From the NCBI GenBank assembly GCA_021849075.1, contig JAJZTH010000010.1:40066-104065 (forward strand): DNA of 64,000 nt, in the 5' to 3' direction. This DNA is from Pseudomonadota bacterium. Lineage in GTDB: Bacteria; Pseudomonadota; Alphaproteobacteria; Sphingomonadales; Sphingomonadaceae. The first letter of the stretch is position 1, and every line of letters begins with the position of its first letter. Positions 54,740 through 62,356 of the stretch are shown here, in pieces. The translations under genes and the position numbers were made by a program. Under the pieces are notes generated by a model that was given only the letters and a program-made list of their open reading frames with translations, did no database searches and was not told the origin of the DNA.

Positions 54740-55442
54740 GGGCGATCATCGACTCCACCACCGGAATGGCTCTGGGCGTGCCGACGTCGAACCACATGCC
54801 CTGATGCGATACGCCGTACAGGCGGCCCTTTTCGATCGCCCGGTTCCAGAAGACATTGGTCGAAAACACATCGGCCGGCGGATCGACCAGCAGATCGGCT
54901 GAAATAATCTGGATGCCGATATAGACGAAGGGCGCCACATGCCCCGGCTTGCGACGGGTCAGGCGACCATTGGCGTCCATATGGAAATCGCCCTGCCCGC
55001 TGTGGCACATGGCGCGCGCCTGCGGGATCAGCAACAACAGCGCGTCCATTTTTGCCGGGTCCCATATCCGGCGCATCATGGCGAACGTCTCACTGGGGCC
55101 ATCGACCCAGTAATTGTCGCTGTTGATGCAAAAGACGGGACCATCGCCCAACAGCGGCCGGGCCTTGATCAGCCCGCCACCCGTCTCCAGCAGCTTGGCG
55201 CGCTCATCGGAAATGACGAAATCCATGCCGCCCTTGCGCGACTTCAGATGCGCCTCGACCGTATCGGCCAGATAATGGACGTTCACCACCACCTTTTTGA
55301 TGCCGCCCGCCTCCAGCCGGTCGAGCGCATGGTCCATCAGCGGCTTGCCTGCCACCTTGACCAGCGGCTTGGGCCGCGTGGCGGTGAGCGGCCGCATGCG
55401 TTTGCCAAGGCCGGCGGCCATCAGCATGGCGGTATCGATCAT
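54732..55442 (-). CDS. murU: N-acetylmuramate alpha-1-phosphate uridylyltransferase (MurU type)
   Basis: Nucleotidyltransferase making UDP-MurNAc from MurNAc-1-P in the peptidoglycan salvage route known from Pseudomonas. 236 residues. The NTP-binding signature is LMAAGLGKRMRPLTATRPKP, followed by LVKVAGKPLMDHAL and CINSDNYWVDG. It overlaps the upstream kinase gene by 4 bp (ATGA). This pairing, not the sequence alone, supports MurU over a sugar-1-phosphate transferase of another pathway. Confidence 0.88.
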   Translation of the reverse strand: MIDTAMLMAAGLGKRMRPLTATRPKPLVKVAGKPLMDHALDRLEAGGIKKVVVNVHYLADTVEAHLKSRKGGMDFVISDERAKLLETGGGLIKARPLLGDGPVFCINSDNYWVDGPSETFAMMRRIWDPAKMDALLLLIPQARAMCHSGQGDFHMDANGRLTRRKPGHVAPFVYIGIQIISADLLVDPPADVFSTNVFWNRAIEKGRLYGVSHQGMWFDVGTPRAIPVVESMIAHG

Positions 55443-56425
55443 GCTGCGGCAAACTCCTTGAGCGCATCGTGGCGCTTGTCGGCGGGAATATTGACGGCAA
55501 ACCACTCTGCCACGGGGGCCAGAGCGGGATGTGCAAGGTCGCGCTCCAGCAGCCCCCACATGCGCGGCAGGAAAGACAGGTAGCGCGGCTTGCCGTCGCG
55601 CTTCCACAGGCGGGTGAAGATGCCGATGATCTTGGCGTTGCGCTGCGCGCCCAGCACCGCATAGGCCGCATCAAAATCGCCGGGCGGCGACGCGATCGCC
55701 TTATAATGGGCCAGCATAGCCGCTTCGACCTCGACAGGAACGTCGCGCCGCGCATCCTGCAACAGCGACACGAGGTCATAGGCCGGGTGCCCCGCCAGCG
55801 CGTCCTGAAAATCGAGCAGGCCAAGGCCGTGGGACTCCGCCCGATCGATCAGCATGATATTTTCGGCATGATAGTCGCGCAGCACCGTCACGGTCGGGCT
55901 GGCCGATCCCTCGACCAGCGGCAACACCGCATCCCACGCCGCGATATAGGCGTCGACATCGACCGGCAGGTCGATCGCCGGGCAATACCATTGCGTCAAC
56001 AACCCGACTTCGCGCTGATAGACCGCCCGGTCATAGGCCGGCAGGTCGGCAGGCGGCAGGCGATGCAGATCGGCGATCAGGTCCACGGCGCGGCCATAGA
56101 CCGCCAGTTCATCGGCCGGATCGGCCTCCAGATGCTCCTTTATGCGCAGATCGCCAAAATCCTCGATCAGCACCAGCCCTTGCTCCAGGTCGCGCGCCAA
56201 TATGCGCGGCGCGGCGAAACCGTCTGCCGTCAGATGCTCGGCAATGGCGATGAACGGGCGCGGATCTTCATGCGGCGGCGGCGCATCCATCAGCACGGCG
56301 CGACGGCCGCCATCCAGCACGCGGAAATAGCGGCGGAAGGATGCGTCGCCGGCCAGCGGCACGACGGCGGCATCGCCCCAGCCGGCTTTGGCGAGGAAAT
56401 CGGGCGTCGTGGCGGGGGGGATCAT
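55439..56425 (-). CDS. amgK: Anomeric MurNAc/GlcNAc kinase (AmgK type), phosphotransferase family
   Basis: APH-fold sugar kinase, 328 residues. It has the glycine-rich LAGDASFRRYFRV, the catalytic loop VLRDYHAENIML and the metal-binding GLLDFQDALAGHPAYDLVSL. Next to murU it fits the AmgK-MurU salvage pathway that bypasses MurA and hence fosfomycin (established in Pseudomonas; inferred here). ATG 56425 overlaps the tsaE stop by 4 bp. ATG 56437 is also possible. Confidence 0.88.
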   Translation of the reverse strand: MIPPATTPDFLAKAGWGDAAVVPLAGDASFRRYFRVLDGGRRAVLMDAPPPHEDPRPFIAIAEHLTADGFAAPRILARDLEQGLVLIEDFGDLRIKEHLEADPADELAVYGRAVDLIADLHRLPPADLPAYDRAVYQREVGLLTQWYCPAIDLPVDVDAYIAAWDAVLPLVEGSASPTVTVLRDYHAENIMLIDRAESHGLGLLDFQDALAGHPAYDLVSLLQDARRDVPVEVEAAMLAHYKAIASPPGDFDAAYAVLGAQRNAKIIGIFTRLWKRDGKPRYLSFLPRMWGLLERDLAHPALAPVAEWFAVNIPADKRHDALKEFAAA

Positions 56426-56880
56426 ATCTGTGACCATCGATCCGTCCAAGCCGCCGGCACGTCCGCTGTCAAGCGTCGCGCGCCATCTGCCACAATCTCG
56501 ATGGTAAGGCGCAGCGCATGGGACCATAGCCCGTCGCCCAGCCGGTCGGGCCATTCCACGATCAGCATACTGTCCATCAGATAGTCGCCCAGCGCCAGTT
56601 CCTCCGTCTCATCCGGCCCATCCAGCCGATACAGATCGACATGGGCGACCGGCAGGCGCACTTCGGGCACATCATAGGGCTGGACGATCGCAAAGCTGGG
56701 ACTGGGCGCTTCGCCCTCCAGCCCCAATGCCTCCAATATGCCGCGCGCCAGCGTGGTCTTGCCCGCGCCCAGCCCGCCTTCCAGCGCGATGACGTCGCCG
56801 ATCCGCGCATGGATGGCGATGCGGCGGCCAAGGACCAGCATCGCCGCTTCGCCCGTCAGGTCCATCACCGCCTCAGCCAC
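56422..56880 (-). CDS. tsaE: tRNA threonylcarbamoyladenosine biosynthesis ATPase TsaE
   Basis: Part of the TsaBDE machinery for t6A37 in tRNA. 152 residues with P-loop LEGGLGAGKTTLARGILEAL, SPSFAIVQPYD, HVDLYRLDGPDE and VEWPDRLGD, all family signatures. It overlaps the upstream divL-type gene by 8 bp and the kinase gene by 4 bp. Confidence 0.96.
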   Translation of the reverse strand: MAEAVMDLTGEAAMLVLGRRIAIHARIGDVIALEGGLGAGKTTLARGILEALGLEGEAPSPSFAIVQPYDVPEVRLPVAHVDLYRLDGPDETEELALGDYLMDSMLIVEWPDRLGDGLWSHALRLTIEIVADGARRLTADVPAAWTDRWSQI

Positions 56881-59221
56881 GCGGCAACTCGATCGTCGCC
56901 ATTGTCCCCTGCCCCGATCGCGACACCAAAGTTAGCGTGCCGCCATGCGCTTCGGCCAGTTGCCGCGCCAGCGGCAGGCCGATGCCCGCCCGGCCGTGAT
57001 TGCGCGCCTGATCCGCGCGGGCGACGGGGTCGAAAATCGCCTTCTGCTGCATCGGGCTGATGCCGGGACCATTATCCGACACCACGATCCGCGCCTTGTC
57101 CGCCGTACCGTCGCCATGCAGCAGGATGCGCGCGCCCTCGCCAGAATAGCGAACCGCATTTTCCAGCAGATGATCGATCGCCTGCCCGATCCGGCGTGCG
57201 TCGCCCTGCACCACGCCCAGCCTGTCCTGCAACGTCACGACCAGATCGATGCCCTTTGCCGCAGCGTCCGCCCTTACCCGATCGGCGCTTTCGCGCGCCA
57301 CCGCCGCAATATCCACGGGCGCATGCTCGATCGAAAGCGTGCCGACTTCGCCCTGGGTCAGGTCCAGCACATTGTCGACCAGCATCGACAGCCGCGCCGT
57401 GCTCTGGAGAATCCCCTCGACATAGCCCTGCGCCGACTCGCTCAGTTCCCCGGCATAGCCCGCGCTCATCATCTCGGCGAAACCCGATATGGTGGTCAGC
57501 GGCGTGCGCAGCTCATAGCTCATATTGGTGACGAAGGCGGTCTTGACCTTGTCCGCCTGCTCCAGCGCTTCATTACGGTCGCGCAGCATCTGTTCGACCC
57601 GCCGACTGTCGGTCACGTCCAGCATGGTGAACAGCGCATTGCCATCCGGCAGGGGCATGGCCGCAAATTCGAAGATGCGCCCGTCCGCAAAGCCGACATG
57701 GCCGGTTCGCTGCTTGCGCTCCACCGTCGCCGCGCGCACCAGTTCGCGCACCAGATTGCCCTGTTCGGGCTTGGCGAGCTGGTTCTGCACCGCGCGCATG
57801 AAATCGTCGATCCGCGGATGGGTGGCCAGCAATTCCTCCGCCGCGCCCCAGATCATGCGGAACCGGCTGTTCCACATCTGTAAGCGTCCATCGGCGGAAA
57901 AGACGCCGATCGATTCGAACAGATTGTCGAACGTCGCGGTGCGAACGCGCAGCAGCGTGTCGCGCGCGCTCGACAATTGCACCTGTTCGGTGCGGTCTTC
58001 GAAGATCAGCAACAGACCGCCGTCCGGCAATGGCTGGGCATAGACGCGCAGATGCGTGCCATCCTGCAACAGCCAGTTTTCCTCCTGCGGATTGGGCGAC
58101 AGGAACCAGGCGCGCCGTTCCGCGCGCCATGCGGGGAAATCGCGATGTTCGGGAAGGCGGCGCGCGTCCCGCATCTGGTCCAGCACCCGTTCGAACAGCG
58201 GCGCGTCGACCAGAGCGTCCTGACGCAGGCCGAACAGGCTGATGAAAGGCTGGTTCCAGAAACGCAGCGCCCGATCCGGCCCGAACCGCGCCACGCCCGC
58301 CGACAGCCGGTCGAGCAGATCGCGCTGCGCCGCCTCCAGCCTGCGCTGTTCGACCCGCGCCGTTTCCAGCTCATGCTGGTCGACCGCATAGCCGGCAACG
58401 CCCGCCGGTCCCAATGGCACATCGACCACGCGCATGGTGCGGCGCTCGCCATCGATCGTGGCGGGAACCATCCGCTCGATCGGCGCATCCTGCGCCACCG
58501 CGTCCGCAGCGGCGGCCTGCGGACTGACGCCGCCCGCCATTTCCACCAGTTCGATGCCGTTGGCGATCACGTCGCCGGCATCTTCGCCGTCGACCGCACG
58601 GACATAGGCGCTGTTGACCAGGCTCAACCGCAGGTCGGGCGTGCGGTGCCACATGGGGAAAGGCGCGGCCTCCACCAGTCCCGCCAGCGCCTCCAGCGCC
58701 TCGCGCAGCTGCTCGACATGGCCTTTAAGCCCCTGAATTTCGGCCTGACTGTCGGTCGCGTCGAAAATCCACAGGATCACGCCGCCATTTTCGGCCAGTC
58801 CCGGTCCCGCCGGCGCGCCGCGCACCAGCAACAGGCGCGAAGAACCAACGCCCCGCACCGGCAGCGCAAAGCTCTTGCCCGCGCGCTGCGCCGAAGCGAT
58901 CTCCCGCGCCAACAGGGCCGCATCGTCCGGTTCCAGCCCGCTGTCGGCATCGGTCAATTCCGAAACGAAGGTCGGCACCCGCGGCTTGCCCAGCCATTTG
59001 GCCAGCCGGTCGGCGGCTTCCAGCCGACCATCGGGGTGGATCACGATCGGCGCGGCCGGCGCGGACGCCAGCAACAGCGCCAGCCGGTCGAGCTTCCCCT
59101 GCGCCTGCGTGCCTTCACGGCGCATCCGCTGGCCGCTGAGCAGCGCCCATATGGCCGCGCCCAGCCACACGGCCAGCACCATGCCAAAGATGATCGCGGC
59201 ATAGGGCGACAGGGTCGTCAT
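56873..59221 (-). CDS. divL: DivL-like multi-PAS kinase with Tyr in place of the H-box His
   Basis: 782 residues. One N-terminal membrane segment (AAIIFGMVLAVWLGAAIWALL) is followed by several PAS-type domains, then a HisKA/HATPase core. The H-box reads VTNMSYELRTPLTTISGFAE. The position normally held by the phospho-accepting His is Tyr569 (codon TAT at 57517-57515). The ATPase motifs are kept (HLLENAVRYS, SDNGPGISP, GRAGIGLPLARQL). The same substitution and a similar size mark Caulobacter DivL, which controls CckA and so CtrA rather than acting as an ordinary kinase. GGAGGA precedes the ATG. Confidence 0.9.
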   Translation of the reverse strand: MTTLSPYAAIIFGMVLAVWLGAAIWALLSGQRMRREGTQAQGKLDRLALLLASAPAAPIVIHPDGRLEAADRLAKWLGKPRVPTFVSELTDADSGLEPDDAALLAREIASAQRAGKSFALPVRGVGSSRLLLVRGAPAGPGLAENGGVILWIFDATDSQAEIQGLKGHVEQLREALEALAGLVEAAPFPMWHRTPDLRLSLVNSAYVRAVDGEDAGDVIANGIELVEMAGGVSPQAAAADAVAQDAPIERMVPATIDGERRTMRVVDVPLGPAGVAGYAVDQHELETARVEQRRLEAAQRDLLDRLSAGVARFGPDRALRFWNQPFISLFGLRQDALVDAPLFERVLDQMRDARRLPEHRDFPAWRAERRAWFLSPNPQEENWLLQDGTHLRVYAQPLPDGGLLLIFEDRTEQVQLSSARDTLLRVRTATFDNLFESIGVFSADGRLQMWNSRFRMIWGAAEELLATHPRIDDFMRAVQNQLAKPEQGNLVRELVRAATVERKQRTGHVGFADGRIFEFAAMPLPDGNALFTMLDVTDSRRVEQMLRDRNEALEQADKVKTAFVTNMSYELRTPLTTISGFAEMMSAGYAGELSESAQGYVEGILQSTARLSMLVDNVLDLTQGEVGTLSIEHAPVDIAAVARESADRVRADAAAKGIDLVVTLQDRLGVVQGDARRIGQAIDHLLENAVRYSGEGARILLHGDGTADKARIVVSDNGPGISPMQQKAIFDPVARADQARNHGRAGIGLPLARQLAEAHGGTLTLVSRSGQGTMATIELPRG

Positions 59222-59313
59222 GCCCTTCGTCCTCCCACCCGCAAAAGCTGACTGTCCCTGTTCATAAGTCGGTCGGGCCTAAACCAGTTCGGACCTGTCG
59301 GGAAGGCGGGACA

Positions 59314-59341
59314 AGAAAAAAGGGAGGCGTTTCCGCCTCCC
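59314..59341 (-). terminator. Rho-independent terminator of ahcY
   Basis: On the minus strand GGGAGGCG-GAAA-CGCCTCCC is followed by TTTTTTCTT, 29 bases after the ahcY stop. It is a textbook terminator and separates ahcY from divL. Confidence 0.93.
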
Positions 59342-59370
59342 TCCATAAACTGCGCCTGACGGCCTATCGC

Positions 59371-60789
59371 TTAGTAGCGATAGTGATCCGGCTTGAACGG
59401 GCCTTCCACCGGCACGCCGATATAATCGGCCTGACGCTGGCTCAGCTGGGTCAGCTTCACGCCCAGCTTTTCCAGGTGCAGCGCGGCGACCTTCTCGTCC
59501 AGATGCTTGGGCAGGACATAGACGTCGTTGCCGTACGTTTCGCTCTTGGTCCACAGTTCGATCTGGGCCAGCGTCTGGTTGGTGAAGCTGGCCGACATGA
59601 CGAAGCTGGGGTGGCCGGTGGCGTTGCCCAGGTTGACCAGACGGCCCTTCGACAGGACGATGATCTTCTTGCCGTCAGGGAATTCGACTTCGTCGACCTG
59701 CGGCTTGATCTCGGTCCACTTCATGTTGGCCAGGCCCGCAATTTCGATTTCGCTGTCGAAATGGCCGATGTTCGACACGATCGCCATATTCTTCATGGCG
59801 CGCATGTGATCGACGGTCAGAACGCCTTCGTTGCCGGTGGCGGTGACGAAGATGTCGGCGCGCGGCGCGGCTTCTTCCATCGTCACGACTTCATAGCCTT
59901 CCATCGCGGCCTGCAGCGCGCAGATCGGATCGACTTCGGTCACGAGGACGCGGGCGCCGCCATTGCGCAGCGACGCGGCCGAACCCTTGCCAACGTCACC
60001 GAAGCCGGCGACGCAGGCGACCTTGCCGGCCAGCATGACGTCGGTGCCGCGGCGGATGGCGTCGACCAGCGATTCCTTGCAGCCATAGAGGTTGTCGAAC
60101 TTCGACTTGGTGACGCTGTCGTTCACGTTGATCGCCGGGAAGGGCAGCTTGCCCTTCTTCGACAGTTCGTACAGGCGGTGAACACCGGTGGTGGTTTCTT
60201 CCGACACGCCTTTGATCGACGCGACGGTCTTGGTCAGGAAACCCGGGCGCTCGGCCAGAACGCGCTTCAGCACCGAACAGAAGATTTCCTCTTCTTCGTT
60301 CGACGGCGTGAACAGCTCTTCCCCGGCTTCGACGCGCGCGCCCCACAGCGCGAACATCGTGGCGTCGCCGCCATCATCCAGGATCAGGTTGCAAACGCCG
60401 CTGTCATCATTGTGCCAGTCGAAAATGCGCTCGACATAGTCCCAATATTCCTGAAGGCTTTCACCCTTGATCGCGAAGACCGGCACGCCCGACGCGGCGA
60501 TCGCGGCGGCGGCATGGTCCTGCGTGGAATAGATGTTGCAAGTCGCCCAGCGAACCTGCGCGCCCAGCGCGGTCAGCGTTTCGATCAGCACGGCGGTCTG
60601 GATCGTCATGTGCAGCGAACCGGTGATGCGCGCGCCCTTCAGCGGCTGCGACGCGCCAAATTCGGCGCGCAGGGCCATCAGGCCGGGCATTTCGGTTTCG
60701 GCGATCTCGATTTCCTTGCGACCAAAGGCGGCAAGGCCGATGTCGGCGATCACATAATCCTGCGCCTGGGTGGCGGGTGCGGTGGCCAC
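59371..60789 (-). CDS. ahcY: Adenosylhomocysteinase
   Basis: Reversible hydrolysis of S-adenosylhomocysteine to adenosine and homocysteine, recycling the methyl cycle. 472 residues. Motifs seen are [29 protein letters not shown], the NAD-binding [16 protein letters not shown] and the C-terminal FKPDHYRY. It starts at GTG 60789 with GGAG 8 bases before it. A structured, palindrome-rich leader lies upstream and a strong terminator downstream, so it is probably monocistronic. Confidence 0.98.
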   Translation of the reverse strand: MATAPATQAQDYVIADIGLAAFGRKEIEIAETEMPGLMALRAEFGASQPLKGARITGSLHMTIQTAVLIETLTALGAQVRWATCNIYSTQDHAAAAIAASGVPVFAIKGESLQEYWDYVERIFDWHNDDSGVCNLILDDGGDATMFALWGARVEAGEELFTPSNEEEEIFCSVLKRVLAERPGFLTKTVASIKGVSEETTTGVHRLYELSKKGKLPFPAINVNDSVTKSKFDNLYGCKESLVDAIRRGTDVMLAGKVACVAGFGDVGKGSAASLRNGGARVLVTEVDPICALQAAMEGYEVVTMEEAAPRADIFVTATGNEGVLTVDHMRAMKNMAIVSNIGHFDSEIEIAGLANMKWTEIKPQVDEVEFPDGKKIIVLSKGRLVNLGNATGHPSFVMSASFTNQTLAQIELWTKSETYGNDVYVLPKHLDEKVAALHLEKLGVKLTQLSQRQADYIGVPVEGPFKPDHYRY

Positions 60790-60843
60790 GAGCGTATCTC
60801 CGTCAGCTTGAATTGGGGCCTGCGCCGGTCATGAACCAATGCA

Positions 60844-60886
60844 GGCGATTGGCCCGCATTACCAATCGCCGCTTGCACTGGCAAGC
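60844..60886 (-). promoter_or_regulatory. Two abutting hairpins in the ahcY leader
   Basis: GGCGATTGG/CCAATCGCC (60844-60852 and 60862-60870, loop 9) directly abuts GCTTGC/GCAAGC (60871-60876 and 60881-60886, loop ACTG). Both stems are perfect. They lie 55-97 bases upstream of the GTG. The primary sequence does not match the SAH or SAM-II riboswitch consensus as I know them. Confidence 0.55.
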
Positions 60887-60887
60887 C

Positions 60888-60909
60888 TATATAAAGTTTT
60901 CTTTATGTA
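60888..60909 (-). promoter_or_regulatory. ArsR-type palindromic operator candidate upstream of ahcY
   Basis: TATATAAAG-TTTT-CTTTATGTA. The inner ATAAAG/CTTTAT arms (60891-60896, 60901-60906) are perfect, and the 9-bp arms have one mismatch. It lies in the A+T-rich promoter zone of ahcY. ArsR-family regulators such as SahR control SAH-recycling genes in other Proteobacteria and bind palindromes of this general shape; assignment here is inference. Confidence 0.5.
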
Positions 60910-60936
60910 CTCGCCGCCCTATAGCTGGCGCCAACA

Positions 60937-61566
60937 TCATGCCGATCCGGCGCCGCCGACCAGATGGCTCGAATCGACGCCGGCGGCCGCGAAGATGGCC
61001 GACCATTTGCTGCGCGTGGGGGTATCGAACAACAGGCCGGCGTCACCGGGCGCCAGGAACCAGCTTTCCCCGGCCATTTCCTCTTCCAATTGTCCCGCGC
61101 CCCACCCGGCATAACCCAGCGCCACCAGATAGCGGCTGGGGCCGCGCCCGTCCGCAATCGCCTTCAATATGTCGAGCGATCCCGACAGGCCCCATAGCCG
61201 GTCGACCTGCACCATGTCCTGCCCGGCCCAGTCGAGCGAATGGAGCACAAAGCCGCGGCGCGGCTCCACCGGTCCGCCGCGCAGCACCGGCACATCGCCC
61301 ACTTTGCCGCCGTCTATGTCGAAACTTTCCAGCAGGTCGCGCAGCCGCACGCCCTCCATTTCCTCGCCCACCGCGATGCCCAGCGCGCCATTGGCGTCAT
61401 GCACGCACATGGCGATGACCGAATGATCGAAGCGCATGTCCTGCATGCCCGGAAGAGCGAGCAGGAAATGCCCGCCATAGAAACGCGCCTGGTCCATGTT
61501 CTGAATATAGCCCGCCACACGCCCTTGCCAAGGACGGGCGGTCGCACGGGGAAGGCGACGCGACAT
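60937..61566 (-). CDS. yqgE: YqgE/AlgH-family protein
   Basis: UPF0301/DUF179 protein of unknown biochemical function, 209 residues. Family motifs are FYGGHFLLALPGMQDMRFDH, ALGIAVGEEMEG, DVPVLRGGPVEPRRGFVLHS and VALGYAGWGAGQLEEEM. The N-terminus is uncertain. ATG 61566 is used, but ATG 61497 (MDQARFYGGHFLLAL) matches the usual family start better. It lies upstream of ahcY on the same strand and is divergent from the peroxiredoxin gene. Confidence 0.9.
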   Translation of the reverse strand: MSRRLPRATARPWQGRVAGYIQNMDQARFYGGHFLLALPGMQDMRFDHSVIAMCVHDANGALGIAVGEEMEGVRLRDLLESFDIDGGKVGDVPVLRGGPVEPRRGFVLHSLDWAGQDMVQVDRLWGLSGSLDILKAIADGRGPSRYLVALGYAGWGAGQLEEEMAGESWFLAPGDAGLLFDTPTRSKWSAIFAAAGVDSSHLVGGAGSA

Positions 61567-61641
61567 ATTCCTGCTGCCCAGTCTTGACAGGAACCCCGCC
61601 AGCGCCGACCTCCGCCCGCATTACAGGCCAGGAGAAAAGCC

Positions 61642-62124
61642 ATGACCATCACCAAGGGCGATCGCCTTCCCACCACCACCTTCACCAAGATGACCGAAAA
61701 CGGCCCCGAAGCCGTCGCCTCGGAAGACTATTTCGCCGGCAAGACCATCGCCATCTTCTCCGTGCCCGGCGCCTTCACGCCGACCTGCTCGGCCAAGCAC
61801 CTGCCCGGCTTCATCGACAAGGCGGAAGAACTCAAGAGCAAGGGCGTGGACGATATCGCCTGCACCGCCGTCAACGACGCCTTCGTCATGGGCGCATGGG
61901 GCAAGTCGGCCGGCGCGGACGGCAAGGTCACGATGCTTGCCGATGGCAATGGCGATTTCGCCAAGGCCGTGGGCCTGACCATGGACGGCAGCAAGTTCGG
62001 CCTGGGCACGCGCGGCCAGCGCTTCTCGATGATCGTCAAGGATGGCGTGGTCGAGGAACTGAACGTCGAAGCAGCCGGCGACTTCAAAGTCTCCTCGGCC
62101 GACTACATGCTGGGTCAGCTTTAA
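61642..62124 (+). CDS. Peroxiredoxin, Prx5/AhpE-like atypical type
   Basis: Reduces H2O2 and organic hydroperoxides. 160 residues. The peroxidatic Cys49 lies in VPGAFTPTCSAKHLPGF, the Prx5 signature. A second Cys occurs in DDIACTAVNDAF and an Arg in GTRGQRFSMIV. It probably uses glutathione/glutaredoxin or thioredoxin for turnover (inference). AGGAGA precedes the ATG. Three hairpins follow the stop. Confidence 0.95.
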   Translation: MTITKGDRLPTTTFTKMTENGPEAVASEDYFAGKTIAIFSVPGAFTPTCSAKHLPGFIDKAEELKSKGVDDIACTAVNDAFVMGAWGKSAGADGKVTMLADGNGDFAKAVGLTMDGSKFGLGTRGQRFSMIVKDGVVEELNVEAAGDFKVSSADYMLGQL

Positions 62125-62154
62125 AACTCTTTGGCAACGCGCCTCCGGCGCATT

Positions 62155-62235
62155 CGGCACCGGCCCACGCCCCCCACCCGACCCCCAGACATGGTATCCT
62201 GATGGGCGGTCGGGTGGGGGCGTGGGCCGGTGCCG
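62155..62235. repeat. Long G+C-rich inverted repeat downstream of the peroxiredoxin gene
   Basis: The arms at 62155-62183 and 62208-62235 are reverse complements over 28 bases, with a single extra C in the left arm and a 24-base loop. Stability must be very high. There is no T-tract. It could act as a transcription block, an mRNA 3' stabiliser, or a REP-like element. Copies elsewhere in the genome would decide. Confidence 0.9.
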
Positions 62236-62240
62236 CAATG

Positions 62241-62264
62241 AAAATGCGCTCTATCGCGCATTTT
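62241..62264. terminator. Bidirectional Rho-independent terminator
   Basis: AAAATGCGC-TCTATC-GCGCATTTT is a perfect 9-bp stem flanked by A4 and T4, 116 bases after the peroxiredoxin stop. It is the most conventional terminator of the three hairpins here. Confidence 0.7.
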
Positions 62265-62278
62265 CCAAAAATCGATTT

Positions 62279-62313
62279 ATTGCGCGCCGGAATATCTTGT
62301 TCCGGCGCGCAAT
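62279..62313. repeat. Perfect 14-bp inverted repeat before amn
   Basis: ATTGCGCGCCGGAA (62279-62292) and TTCCGGCGCGCAAT (62300-62313) are exact reverse complements with loop TATCTTG. It ends 43 bases before the amn start, so it may belong to the amn promoter or leader rather than to the upstream terminators. Confidence 0.8.
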
Positions 62314-62356
62314 TCCCCGTCTTCCTTCCGTCATGCAAACACGGTAACAGGGGGCG

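Noticed and set aside
60790..60936. SAH or SAM-II riboswitch upstream of ahcY
   Set aside because: Conserved core bases of those riboswitches could not be found. The stems present are simple hairpins, so no known class was assigned.
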